A stretch of 20,000 nucleotides of DNA from Cryptomeria japonica (GCF_030272615.1 NW_026728905.1:450001-470000); one strand, 5' to 3'; numbered from the stretch's first letter, positions 1-9,096 are shown. Made by a program: numbers and translations. Notes: a model not told the origin generated them from the sequence alone.

Positions 1-440
1 TCGGGGTGTGTGATGCAGAAGAGATAGCAATCGAGGTGTGCGGTGGGAAGGGCCCAGCAGCCAGAATGCATGAAGCGACGGATGAAGCAGTGATGACAAC
101 CGGGCTGTGAGGAGAGGAGGGATGCAGCCAAGAAAGCAATCAGGGCTCGAGGCAAGGGATGCATCAAGGATAGCAATCATGTTGTGAGGCGAGATTCCAA
201 AGGCTAAACGTGAGAGGCTGCAGGGTCGACTCAGAGAGGTCTATGCATGTGAGAGGCTGAAAGCAAGGTCAACTCGGAGCGGTCTATGCATCGGGCGCGC
301 TTGGGGCGACTACCAGTGCCAACCCCTTATCCCGCGACGCGTCCGACAAAGAGAACGTTCCAAGGCGGCAGAGGAGGTTACCAGCCGAAGGATGCAGTAG
401 CAATAACAGGTATAGTTCCGCGGCGGCCGAGAAGACTCAC
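1..440. repeat. Degenerate edge of the 188-bp repeat array
   Basis: This stretch holds scrambled, truncated copies of the 188-bp repeat. Bases 280-380 are a recognisable copy (CGCGCTTGGGGCGACTACCA, then CCCTTATCCCGCGACGCGTC). Nearer the left end only fragments survive, such as the TAGCAATC…GTGAGGCGAG block near 172-205 and two GGTCTATGCAT copies near 238 and 281. Decay at an array edge is expected where unequal crossing-over no longer homogenises copies. No gene is visible. If the array is a 5'ETS read leftward, this is the part closest to the missing 18S gene. Confidence 0.75.
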
Positions 441-3400
441 CGCATAGGAATCGGGATGCGAGGCGAGGGATGCGGCGGGAAGGCCCCGACGGCTAAACGG
501 AAGAGGCTGCAGGGCCGCCTCGGAATGGTCCAAGCATCGGACGCGATTGGGACGACTACCAGTGCCAACCCCTTATCCCGCGATGCGTCCGATACACAGA
601 TAGTTCCAAGGCGGCCGAGGAGCCTCACCGCATATCAATCGGGGTGCGAGGCGAGGGATGGGGCGGGAAGGCCCCAACGGCTAGACGGAAGAGGCTTCAG
701 GGCCACCTCGGAATGCTCCAAGCATCGGACGCGCTTGGGGCGACTACCAGTGCCAACCCCTTATCCCGCGATGCGTCCGATACACAGATGGTTCCAAGGC
801 GGCCGAGGAGCCTCACCGCATAGCAATCGGGGGTGCGAGGCGAGGGATGGGGCGGGAAGGCCCCAACGGCTAGACGGAAGAGGCTTCAGGGCCGCCTCGG
901 AATGGTCCAAGCATCGGACGCGCTTGGGGCGACTACCAGTGACAACCCCTCATCCCGCGATGCGTCCGATACGAAGATGGTTCCAAGGCGGCCGAGGAGC
1001 CTCACCGCATAGCAATCGGGGTGCGAGGTGGGGGATGCGGCGAGATGGCCCCAACGGCTAGACGGAAGAGGCCACAGGGCCGCGTCGGAATAGTCCAAGC
1101 ATCGGACGCGCTTGGGGCGACTACCAGTGACAACCCCTTATCCCGCGATGCGTCCGATACGAAGATAGTTCCAAGGCGGCCGAGGAGCCTCACCGCATAG
1201 CAATCCGGGTGCGAGGTGGGGGATGCGGCGAGATGGCCCCAACGGCTAGACGGAAGAGGCTGCAGGGCCGCCTCGGAATAGTCCAAGCATCGGACGCGCT
1301 TGGGGCGACTACCAGTGACAACCCCTTATCCCGCGATGCTTCCGATACGAAGACAGTTCCAAGGCGGCCGAGGAGCCTCACCGCATAGCAATGGGGGTGC
1401 GAGGTGAGGGATGCGGCGAGATGGCCCCAACGGCTAGACGGAAGAGGCCACAGGGCCGCCTCGGAATAGTCCAAGCATCGGACGCGCTTGGGGCGACTAC
1501 CAGTGACAACCCCTTATCCCGCGATGCATCCGATACGAAGATAGTTCCCAGGCGGCCGAGGAGCCTCACCGCATAGCAATCGGGGTGCGAGGCGAGGGAT
1601 GCGGCGAGATGGCCCCAAAGGGTAGACGGAAGAGGCTGCGGGGCCGCCTCGGAATAGTCCAAGCATCGAACGCGCTTGGGGCGACTACCACTGCCAACCC
1701 CTTATCCCGCGATGCGTCCGATACACAGATAGTTCCGAGGCGGCCGAGGAGCTGGGGGATGCGGCGAGATGGCCCCAACGGCTAGACGGAAGAGGCTGCA
1801 GGGCCGCCTCGGAATAGTCCAAGCATCGGACGCGCTTGGGGCGACTACCAGTGACAACCCCTTATCCCGCGATGCGTCCGATACACAGATAGTTCCGAGG
1901 CGGCCAAGGAGCCTCACCGCATAGCAATCGTGGTGCGAGGTGGGGGATGCAGCGAGATGGCCCCAACGGCTAGACGGAAGAGGCTGCAGGGCCGCCTCGG
2001 AATGGTCCAAGCATCGGACGCGCTTGGGGCGACTACCACTGCCAACCCCTTATCCCGCGATGCGTCCGATACACAGATAGTTCCAAGGCGGCCGAGGAGC
2101 CTCACCGAATAGCAATCGGGGTGCGAGGCGAGGGATGCGGCGAGAAAGCCCCAACGGCTAGAGGGAAGAGGCTTCAGGTCCGCCTCGGAATGGTCCAAGC
2201 ATCGGACGCGCTTGGGGCGACTACCAGTGACAACCCCTTATCCCGCGACGCGTCCGATACACAGATAGTTCCAAGGCGGCCGAGGAGCCTCACCGCATAG
2301 CAATCGGGGTGCGAGGCGAGGGATGCGGCGAGAAGGACCCAACGGCTAGACGGAAGAGGCTTCAGGGCCGCCTCGGAATGGTCCAAGCATCGGACGCGCT
2401 TGGGGCGACTACCAGTGACAACCCCTTATCCCGCGACGCGTCCGATACACAGATAGTTCCAAGGCGGCCGAGGAGCCTCACCGCATAGCAATCGGGGTGC
2501 GAGGCGAGGGATGCAGCGAGAAGGACCCAACGGCTAGACGGAAGAGGCTTCAGGTCCGCCTCGGAATGGTCCAAGCATCGGACGCGCTTGGGGCGACTAC
2601 CAGTGACAACCCCTTATCCCGCGACGCGTCCGATACACAGATAGTTCCAAGGCGGCCGAGGAGCCTCACCGCATAGCAATCGGGGTGCGAGGCGAGGGAT
2701 GCGGCGAGAAGGACCCAACGGCTAGACGGAAGAGGCTTCAGGGCCGCCTCGGAATGGTCCAAGCATCGGACGCGCTTGGGGCGACTACCAGTGACAACCC
2801 CTTATCCCGCGATGCGTCCGATACACAGATAGTTCCAAGGCGGCCGAGGAGCCTCACCGAATAGCAATCGGGGTGCGAGGCGAGGGATGCGGCGAGAAGG
2901 ACCCAACGGCTAGACGGAAGAGGCTTCAGGGCCGCCTCGGAATGGTCCAAGCATCGGACGCGCTTGGGGCGACTACCAGTGACAACCCCTTATCCCGCGA
3001 CGCGTCCGATACACAGATAGTTCCAAGGCGGCCGAGGAGCCTCACCGCATAGCAATCGGGGTGCGAGGCGAGGGATGCGGCAAGAAGGACCCAACGGCTA
3101 GACGGAAGAGGCTTCAGGGCCGCCTCGGAATGGTCCAAGCATCGGACGCGCTTGGGGCGACTACCAGTGACAACCCCTTATCCCGCGACGCGTCCGATAC
3201 ACAGATAGTTCCAAGGCGGCCGAGGAGCCTCACCGCATAGCAATCGGGGTGCGAGGCGAGGGATGCGGCGAGAAGGACCCAACGGCTAGACGGAAGAGGC
3301 TTCAGGTCCGCCTCGGAATGGTCCAAGCATCGGACGCGCTTGGGGCGACTACCAGTGACAACCCCTTATCCCGCGACGCGTCCGATACACAGATAGTTCC

Positions 3401-5113
3401 AAGGCGGCCGAGGAGCCTCACCGCATAGCAATCGGGGTGCGAGGCGAGGGATGCGGCGAGAAGGACCCAACGGCTAGACGGAAGAGGCTTCAGGGCCGCC
3501 TCGGAATGGTCCAAGCATCGGACGCGCTTGGGGCGACTACCAGTGACAACCCCTTATCCCGCGACGCGTCCGATACACAGATAGTTCCAAGGCGGCCGAG
3601 GAGCCTCACCGCATAGCAATCGGGGTGCGAGGCGAGGGATGCGGCGAGAAGGACCCAACGGCTAGACGGAAGAGGCTTCAGGGCCGCCTCGGAATGGTCC
3701 AAGCATCGGACGCGCTTGGGGCGACTACCAGTGACAACCCCTTATCCCGCGATGCGTCCGATACACAGATAGTTCCAAGGCGGCCGAGGAGCCTCACCGC
3801 ATAGCAATCGGGGTGCGAGGCGAGGGATGCGGCGAGAAGGACCCAACGGCTAGACGGAAGAGGCTTCAGGGCCGCCTCGGAATGGTCCAAGCATCGGACG
3901 CGCTTGGGGCGACTACCAGTGACAACCCCTTATCCCGCGACGCGTCCGATACACAGATAGTTCCAAGGCGGCCGAGGAGCCTCACCGCATAGCAATCGGG
4001 GTGCGAGGCGAGGGATGCGGCGAGAAGGACCCAACGGCTAGACGGAAGAGGCTTCAGGGCCGCCTCGGAATGGTCCAAGCATCGGACGCGCTTGGGGCGA
4101 CTACCAGTGACAACCCCTTATCCCGCGACGCGTCCGATACACAGATAGTTCCAAGGCGGCCGAGGAGCCTCACCGCATAGCAATCGGGGTGCGAGGCGAG
4201 GGATGCGGCGAGAAGGACCCAACGGCTAGACGGAAGAGGCTTCAGGGCCGCCTCGGAATGGTCCAAGCATCGGACGCGCTTGGGGCGACTACCAGTGACA
4301 ACCCCTTATCCCGCGACGCGTCCGATACACAGATAGTTCCAAGGCGGCCGAGGAGCCTCACCGCATAGCAATCGGGGTGCGAGGCGAGGGATGCGGCGAG
4401 AAGGACCCAACGGCTAGACGGAAGAGGCTTCAGGGCCGCCTGGGAATGGTCCATGCATCGCACGCGCTTGGGGCGACTACCAGTGACAACCCCTTATCCC
4501 GCGACGCGTCCGATACACAGATAGTTCCAAGGCGGCCGAGGAGCCTCACCGCATAGCAATCGGGGTGCGAGGCGAGGGATGCGGCGAGAAGGACCCAACG
4601 GCTAGACGGAAGAGGCTTTAGGGCCGCCTCGGAATGGTCCAAGCATCGGACGCGCTTGGGGCGACTACCAGTGACAACCCCTTATCCCGCGACGCGTCCG
4701 ATACACAGATAGTTCCAAGGCGGCCGAGGAGCCTCACCGCATAGCAATCGGGGTGCGAGTCGAGGGATGCGGCGAGAAGGACCCAACGGCTAGACGGAAG
4801 AGGCTTCAGGGCCGCCTCGGAATGGTCCAAGCATCGGACGCGCTTGGGGCGACTACCAGTGACAACCCCTTATCCCGCGATGCGTCTGATACACAGATAG
4901 TTCCAAGGCGGCCGAGGAGCCTCACCGCATAGCAATCGGGGTGCGAGGCAAGGGATGCGGCGAGAAGGACCCAACGGCTAGACGGAAGAGGCTTCAGGGC
5001 CGCCTCGGAATGGTCCAAGCATCGGACGCGCTTGGGGCGACTACCGTTGCCAACCCCTTATCCCGCGATGCGTCTGATACACAGATAGTTCCGAGGCGGC
5101 CGAGGAGCCTCAC
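441..5113 (-). repeat. 188-bp tandem repeat array (about 25 units), putative 5'ETS repeats
   Basis: The phase marker CGCATAGCAATCGGGG recurs at 441, 629, 817, 1006, 1194, 1382, 1570, then 1918 and every 188 bp to 5114. Spacing is exactly 188 except one 189-bp unit and one pair shortened by 28 bp. Units from about 2294 to 5000 are nearly identical; those to the left diverge more. Each unit contains CGACTACCAGTGACAACCCC, a GATGCGTCCGATACACAGAT block, and AAGGCGGCCGAGGAGCCTCA. The same landmarks, diverged, occur just left of the three leftmost start motifs (near 5269, 5753 and 6195), so array and promoter units share ancestry. The strand assigned is that of inferred Pol I transcription. Open frames of 70-94 codons repeat at 188-bp intervals, but 188 is not a multiple of 3 and each unit ends its own frame, so I do not call them genes. 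Confidence 0.93.
1741..1762. other. 28-bp deletion junction inside one 188-bp unit
   Basis: The unit between phase markers 1570 and 1918 is missing its marker. GGCCGAGGAGC joins directly to TGGGGGATGCGG, and the intervening segment from CTCACCGCATAG to GTGCGAGG is lost. Two units therefore span 348 bp instead of 376. It is the only sizeable length variant in the array and could serve as a landmark for ordering reads. Confidence 0.8.
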
Positions 5114-5375
5114 CGCATAGCAATCGGGTTGCGAGGCAGATTATTGGGAAGGGAACCCCCTGGGATGCGGCTCAAGCAGTGCCCAAAGGGACTGGAATGA
5201 GGAATCACATCGAGAGACCCAAATGCTATACGAGGGCTCAAATCGAATTATCGATTTGGCCACGACATGGACGCATCGGAACGACTACCTTTGCCGAACC
5301 ACTCGCAATTGCATCCATACCGAAACCAATAGACATTTCCGTTAGAGCCCTCGCATAGCATTCGGGAATCTCGCA

Positions 5376-5465
5376 TGCCCCTCTAAATCGACCAATGCTG
5401 GCGCTCAACGAAAATCCGAGCGCTACCACCGTTCGAGCGCCAGCATTGGTCGAGTTAGAGGGGCA
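5376..5465 (-). other. Promoter-proximal stem-loop 1 (31-bp arms, one mismatch)
   Basis: Arms 5376-5406 and 5435-5465 are inverted repeats of 31 bp with a single mismatch, around a 28-nt loop. The arms contain GACCAATGCTGGCGCTC and its exact complement. The loop carries ATCCGAGCG, also present in the loops of the two related elements. The outer edge lies 32 nt from the core motif, so in a - strand transcript it would fold almost as soon as it emerged. A DNA cruciform or protein site is possible, but compensatory changes between copies favour pairing. Confidence 0.85.
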
Positions 5466-5490
5466 CGGGGGAGAATGCTCCAGTCAACAC

Positions 5491-5504
5491 CTCCCCTATA
5501 TAAG
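5491..5504 (-). promoter_or_regulatory. Start-site-like core motif 1 (candidate gene promoter)
   Basis: On the - strand this reads CTTATATAGGGGAG, a match to the plant Pol I initiation consensus TATATA(A/G)GGGG, in which transcription starts at or next to the purine before the G run. It is the leftmost copy, so on the inferred - strand transcript it is the last promoter before the 188-bp repeats and the best candidate for the main 45S gene promoter. A stem-loop follows 32 nt downstream. Alternative: on the + strand the same bases are a TATATAAG box for Pol II or Pol III, but no recognisable + strand product follows. Confidence 0.6.
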
Positions 5505-5860
5505 TTATTTGTCCGATTCTCGCACAACCGTAGTCTGCCTCGTCGAATCAAACAACGGTCCCAGATTCCGACTTCCGTTCCGTAGAGACCCAAAAGCTAG
5601 ATGGAGGCTCGCAAGAAAGAGAGTCGGCGCATAGCAATCGGGTTTCTCGAACGTTTAGGGACCGAGCTCACTTGCGGATAGGGCAAAATCCGCCAAGCAA
5701 CCCAAAAGCTAGACGGGGGCTCGAATCGAATCGCCTAGGCGGCCACAACAACGACGTGTTGGATCGACTACCAGTGCCAAACCATTCAGCAAGACTAGTC
5801 TGTGTCGAGGCCGGATAGAGATTCTCAGAGAGCGCCCGTACAGCATTTAGGAGACCTGCC

Positions 5861-5955
5861 GCGTCCCTCACACTCGACAAATGGTGGTGCACGTTTATAA
5901 ATCCGAGCGATCCCAACCCTTTCAAGCACCAACATCGGTCGAGATAGAGGGGCAC
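5861..5955 (-). other. Promoter-proximal stem-loop 2
   Basis: Arms 5861-5890 and 5926-5955 match at 22 of 30 aligned positions, and some mismatches become G·U pairs in RNA. The inner stem GGTGGTGC / GCACCAAC keeps pairing although the first unit has a C-G pair where this copy has T-A. The loop is 35 nt and keeps ATCCGAGCG. The distance from the outer edge to core motif 2 is 32 nt, the same as in copy 1. Confidence 0.7.
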
Positions 5956-5980
5956 GGAGGGGGCTGCGTGAGACAACACA

Positions 5981-5994
5981 GTCCCCTATATAAG
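5981..5994 (-). promoter_or_regulatory. Start-site-like core motif 2
   Basis: The - strand reads CTTATATAGGGGAC, the only copy with C instead of G after GGGGA. It lies 490 bp from motif 1. The flanking inverted repeat is also altered: CAGTCCCC here faces GGGGGCTG about 25 bp to the left, so both partners differ from the other units. Confidence 0.55.
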
Positions 5995-6301
5995 TTATTT
6001 GTCCGATTCTCACACATCCGAAGAATGGTCATCAAATCGGACAACAGCCCAAACTTCCGACTTCCGTCCCAGAAAGCCCAAGAGCTATCTAAAACGTTCA
6101 TGGCCGGAACTCGATCGCGGCTATACCAGTCCGCCAAGCAACCCAAAAGCTAGACTGGAGCTCTAGTCGAATCACCTCTGTGGCCATTGCAAGGACGTGT
6201 TGGAGCGACTACCATTGCCGAACCATTCCGCAGGTCGAGTCCATACCAAGGCCGCATAGAGATTCACGATGAGCTCCTGCATAGCAATCAGGAGACTTGC
6301 C

Positions 6302-6395
6302 GTGTCCATCACAATCGATAAATCCTGGTGCAAGATTTTTGCATCCGAGCGCTCCAACCAGTCGAGCACCAGCATCAATCGACATAAACGGGCAC
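6302..6395 (-). other. Promoter-proximal stem-loop 3
   Basis: Arms 6302-6331 and 6366-6395 match at 20 of 30 positions. The paired blocks are CTGGTGC / GCACCAG and TCGAT / ATCGA. In the second block both arms changed relative to copies 1 and 2 (TCGAC / GTCGA), a compensatory pair. The loop is 34 nt with ATCCGAGCG. The outer edge is 33 nt from core motif 3. This is the weakest of the three folds alone; the case rests on the constant placement and the covariation. Confidence 0.65.
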
Positions 6396-6421
6396 GGGGG
6401 GAGGATGCTCGAGAACACTAC

Positions 6422-6435
6422 CTCCCCTATATAAG
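6422..6435 (-). promoter_or_regulatory. Start-site-like core motif 3
   Basis: The - strand reads CTTATATAGGGGAG, followed by GTAGTG. It lies 441 bp from motif 2. The flanking inverted repeat is GGGGAGG / CCTCCCC. It is the rightmost of the three motifs that carry the large downstream stem-loop. Confidence 0.58.
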
Positions 6436-6530
6436 TTATTTGTCCGATTCTCAAGCAGCCGAAGTCTGGTCATCGAATCGGGTCAAAGACCACAACTTCC
6501 GACTTTACCCACAATGCAAGTCATCGAATC

Positions 6531-6890
6531 GAACATCGGCCCCCGAGTCGGACTCCATGCGTATGTCAGGTCATCGGACCCAAATTCCGCCTTCCTGCGC
6601 ATGGCGGGCCATCAATATCAACTCGGTCATCGGACCCAAACTCCGCCTTTCTGCGCATGGCACGCCTTCAAATCGGTCATCGGACCCAAATTCCGCCTTC
6701 CTGTGCATGGCGGGCCATCAACATCAACTCGGTCATCGGACCCAAATTCCGCCTTTCTGCGCATGGCACGCCATCAACTCGGTCATCGGACCCAAATTCC
6801 GCCTTCCTGCGCATGGAAGGTCATCGGACACAAATTCAGACCTCGCCAATATGCCTACGTATCGAATCGGTCATCGGACCCAACTTCCGA
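6531..6890. repeat. Short tandem repeat with alternating 56- and 50-bp spacing
   Basis: The word TCATCGGACCCAAATTCCG, or a close variant, starts at 6571, 6627, 6677, 6733, 6783, 6821 and 6871. Spacings are 56, 50, 56, 50, 38 and 50 bp, so the basic unit is a 106-bp dimer. The longer half adds CGGGCCATCAACATCAACTC and the shorter half CACGCC. The same word recurs inside the 311-bp units to the right (for example near 7134 and 7445), so this block looks like an amplification of one segment of those units. The open + strand frames here arise from the repeat and I do not call them genes. Confidence 0.85.
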
Positions 6891-6966
6891 CTTCATCCAT
6901 ACTGTAGGGTCTTTGAGGTTGGCGCGGTGCGCTCAACCCGGGGAGTCGACCCATCGAAGCATACAC

Positions 6967-6980
6967 CTCCCCTATATAAG
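6967..6980 (-). promoter_or_regulatory. Start-site-like core motif 4 (spacer promoter candidate)
   Basis: First motif of the 311-bp series, 545 bp from motif 3; the extra distance is the 106-bp dimer block. The - strand reads CTTATATAGGGGAG, then GTGTATGC. The inverted partner GGGGAG lies at about 6940. Confidence 0.5.
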
Positions 6981-7277
6981 CTATTTGTCCGATTCCCACA
7001 CCTGTGTAGTTTGCACCTCTGACCAGGACATCGACCCCAACTTCCGAACTCGACTGCAACGACGGCACCAGCGCCTTGGTGCGCACCTTGCGACGCACAG
7101 TCCCAACATTCGCCTTCCTGCACATGGCAGGTCATCGGACCCAAATTCCGACCTCGCGAGTATGCCTACATATCGAATCGGTCATCGGACACAACTTCCG
7201 ACTTCATCCATACCGTAGGGTCTTTGAGGTTGGCGCGGTGCGCTCAACCCGGGGAGTCGACCCAACGAAGCATACAC

Positions 7278-7291
7278 CTCCCCTATATAAG
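7278..7291 (-). promoter_or_regulatory. Start-site-like core motif 5
   Basis: Second of the 311-bp series, same core as motif 4. The left flank has CGACCCAACGAAGCATACAC, where motif 4 has CATCGAAG. A GGTTG-GCGC-GGT-GCGC-T-CAACC hairpin sits at 7228-7249. Confidence 0.5.
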
Positions 7292-7588
7292 CTATTTGTC
7301 CGATTCCCACACCTGTGTAGTTTGCACCTCCGATCAGGACATCGACCCCAACTTCCGAACTCGCCTGCAACGACCGAACCAGCGCCTTGGTGCGCACCTT
7401 GCAACGCACAGTGCCAACATTCGCCTTCCTGCACATGGCAGGTCATCGGACCCAAATTCCGACCTCGCGAGTATGCCTACATATCGAATCGGTCATCGGA
7501 CCCAACTTCCGACTTCATCCATACCGTAGGGTCTTTGAGGTTGGCGCGGTGCGCTCAACCCGGGGAGTCGACCCAACGAAGCATACAC

Positions 7589-7602
7589 CTCCCCTATATA
7601 AG
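7589..7602 (-). promoter_or_regulatory. Start-site-like core motif 6
   Basis: Third of the 311-bp series. Core and left flank are identical to motif 5. On the right it has GTGTAGCTTGCACC where the others have GTAGTTTGCACC. Confidence 0.5.
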
Positions 7603-7899
7603 CTATTTGTCCGATTCCCACACCTGTGTAGCTTGCACCTCCGATCAGGACATCGACCCCAACTTCCGAACTCGACTAAAAAGACCGCACCAGCACCTTG
7701 GTGTGCACCTTGCAACGCACAGTGCCAACATTCGCCTTCCTGCACATGGCAGGTCATCGGACCCAAATTCCGACCTCATGAGCATACCTACTAATCGAAT
7801 CGGTCATCGGACCCAACTTCCGACTTCATCCATACCGTAGGGTCTTTGAGGTTGGCGCGGTGCGCTCAACCTGGGGAGTCGACCCATCGAAGCATACAC

Positions 7900-7913
7900 C
7901 TCCCCTATATAAG
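7900..7913 (-). promoter_or_regulatory. Start-site-like core motif 7
   Basis: Last of the 311-bp series, with CCGATTCCGACACC on its right where the others have CCCACACC. About 100 bp to the right, upstream on the - strand, the unit is interrupted by the 38/52-bp array, so this promoter has lost the normal upstream half of its unit. Confidence 0.48.
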
Positions 7914-8015
7914 CTATTTGTCCGATTCCGACACCTGTGTAGTTTGCACCTCCGCTCAGGACATCGACCCCAACTTCCGAACTCGCCTGCAACGACCGAA
8001 CCAGCGCCTTGGTGC

Positions 8016-8640
8016 GCACCAAAAGTGCGCACTTTTGGAGGGCACTTTTGTGCGCTCCAAAGGTGCGCACTTTTGGAGGGCACTTTTGTGCGCTCCAAAG
8101 GTGCGCACTTTTGGAGGGCACTTTTTGGAGGGCACTTTTGTGCGCTCCAAAGGTGCGCACTTTTGGAGGGCACTTTTTGGAGGGCACTTTTCTGCGCTCC
8201 AAAGGTGCGCACTTTTGGAGGGCACTTTTTGGAGGGCACTTTTCTGCGCTCCAAAGGTGCGCACTTTTGGAGGGCACTTTTTGGAGGGCACTTTTCTGCG
8301 CTCCAAAGGTGCGCACTTTTGGAGGGCACTTTTTGGAGGGCACTTTTCTGCGCTCCAAAGGTGCGCACTTTTGGAGGGCACTTTTGTGCACTCCAAAGGT
8401 GCACACTTTTGGAGGGCACTTTTTGGAGGGCACTTTTCTGCACTCCAAAGGTGCGCACTTTTGGAGGGCACTTTTTGGAGGGCACTTTTGTGCGCTCCAA
8501 AGGTGCGCACTTTTGGAGGGCACTTTTTGGAGGGCACTTTTGTGCGCTCCAAAGGTGCGCACTTTTGGAGGGCACTTTTGTGCACTCCAAAGGTGCGCAC
8601 TTTTGGAGGGCACTTTTCCTGCGCTCCAAAGGTGCACACC
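8016..8640. repeat. 38/52-bp minisatellite inserted in a 311-bp unit
   Basis: The word TGC(G/A)CTCCAAAGGTGC starts at 8051, 8089, 8141, 8193, 8245, 8297, 8349, 8387, 8439, 8491, 8543, 8581 and 8620. Spacings are 38, then 52 five times, 38, 52 three times, 38 and 39. The 52-bp form is the 38-bp form with a 14-bp internal duplication of GGAGGGCACTTTTT. The array starts exactly after GGTGCGCACC of the last 311-bp unit. Its first element, near 8019-8038, is a perfect 20-bp palindrome, and the others are near-palindromes (CTCCAAAGGTGC facing GCACTTTTGGAG). Long frames are open on both strands, with Lys/Pro/Cys- or Phe/Gly/His-rich products, purely because the unit lacks stops. Confidence 0.95.
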
Positions 8641-8768
8641 TAGGTGAGCACCTTCGACCACACCTTGTAGCACACCAAACTCTGACTTTCGACTTCATCC
8701 GCAATGCAGGGTCTTTGAGGTTGGCGCAATGCGCACAACCAGGGGAGTCGACCCATCAAACCCAACAC

Positions 8769-8782
8769 CTCCCCTATATAAG
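8769..8782 (-). promoter_or_regulatory. Start-site-like core motif 8
   Basis: First of the 157-bp series, 869 bp from motif 7, the 38/52-bp array lying between. The inverted repeat AGGGGAG / CTCCCCT is perfect, with 21 nt between arms. A clean hairpin (GGTTG-GCGC, loop AAT, GCGC-A-CAACC) lies at 8719-8740. Confidence 0.48.
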
Positions 8783-8925
8783 CTATTTGTCTGATTCTCA
8801 TACATGCGTAGCCTGCAGGAGCAATTAGGACATCGACCCCAACTTTCGGCTTCTAAACGAAAACAAGGTCTTTGAGGTTGGTGTAATGCGAACAACTAGG
8901 GGAGTCAACCCATCAAACCCAACAC

Positions 8926-8939
8926 CTCCCCTATATAAG
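8926..8939 (-). promoter_or_regulatory. Start-site-like core motif 9
   Basis: Core intact and inverted repeat perfect. The neighbouring GGTTGGCGC hairpin is decayed here (GGTTGGTGTAATGCGAACAA), so the core is better conserved than its neighbour. Confidence 0.45.
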
Positions 8940-9082
8940 CTATTTGTCTGATTCTCATACATGTGTAGTCTACAGGAGCAATTAGGACATCGACCCCAAC
9001 TTTTGACTTCTTAACGAAAACAAGGTCTTTGAGGTTGACGTAATGCGCACAACCAGGGGAGTCGACCCATCAAACCCAACAC

Positions 9083-9096
9083 CTCCCCTATATAAG
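9083..9096 (-). promoter_or_regulatory. Start-site-like core motif 10
   Basis: Core intact, 157 bp from motif 9. The flanking GGGGAGTCGACC partner is intact. The hairpin left arm reads GGTTGACGT, so its stem is weakened. Confidence 0.45.

Larger units (their letters stand above)
5114..6530 (-). repeat. Three diverged promoter units of about 440-490 bp
   Basis: Core motifs at 5497, 5987 and 6428 mark three related but well-diverged units. Each has, reading leftward from the core, a conserved stem-loop (annotated separately), a TAGCATT/TAGCAATC block and a CGACTACC…GCC(A/G)AACCA block homologous to the 188-bp repeat. The right part of each unit carries CCAAAAGCTAGA-type sequence and a second CGAATC-rich stretch. 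These three units differ from the ten to their right in owning the large stem-loop and in lacking the GGTCTTTGAGG block. I infer that they are the promoters closest to the transcribed rRNA unit. No protein-coding potential is evident. Confidence 0.75.
6871..8015 (-). repeat. Four 311-bp promoter units in tandem
   Basis: Core motifs at 6973, 7284, 7595 and 7906 are spaced exactly 311 bp apart. Each unit contains, left to right, ACTTCATCCATAC, GGGTCTTTGAGG, a GGTTGGCGC hairpin, GGGGAGTCGACCCA, the core motif, TGTCCGATTCC(C/G)ACACC, GACATCGACCCCAACTTCCG and CGCCTTGGTGCGCACC. Copies differ by only a few bases (for example CTGGGGAG instead of CCGGGGAG in the last), so they are recently homogenised. 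The last unit is broken by the 38/52-bp array after GGTGCGCACC. Confidence 0.92.

Noticed and set aside
441-5113. A family of 70-94 codon minus-strand frames, one per 188-bp unit
   Set aside because: Near-identical peptides recur because the DNA repeats. 188 is not divisible by 3, adjacent frames overlap, and variation between units shows no codon-position bias that I can see.
441-5113. CRISPR-like regular repeat spacing
   Set aside because: The whole 188-bp unit is repeated, with no unique spacers, and the DNA is plant nuclear (5S type). This is a satellite-like tandem array.
7804-8828. Frames of 210-320 codons, both strands, across the 38/52-bp array
   Set aside because: A 52-bp unit cycles through all three phases and has no stops, so every phase stays open. 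The repeated Phe-Gly-Gly-His or Lys-Cys-Pro-Pro products are translation artefacts of a minisatellite.
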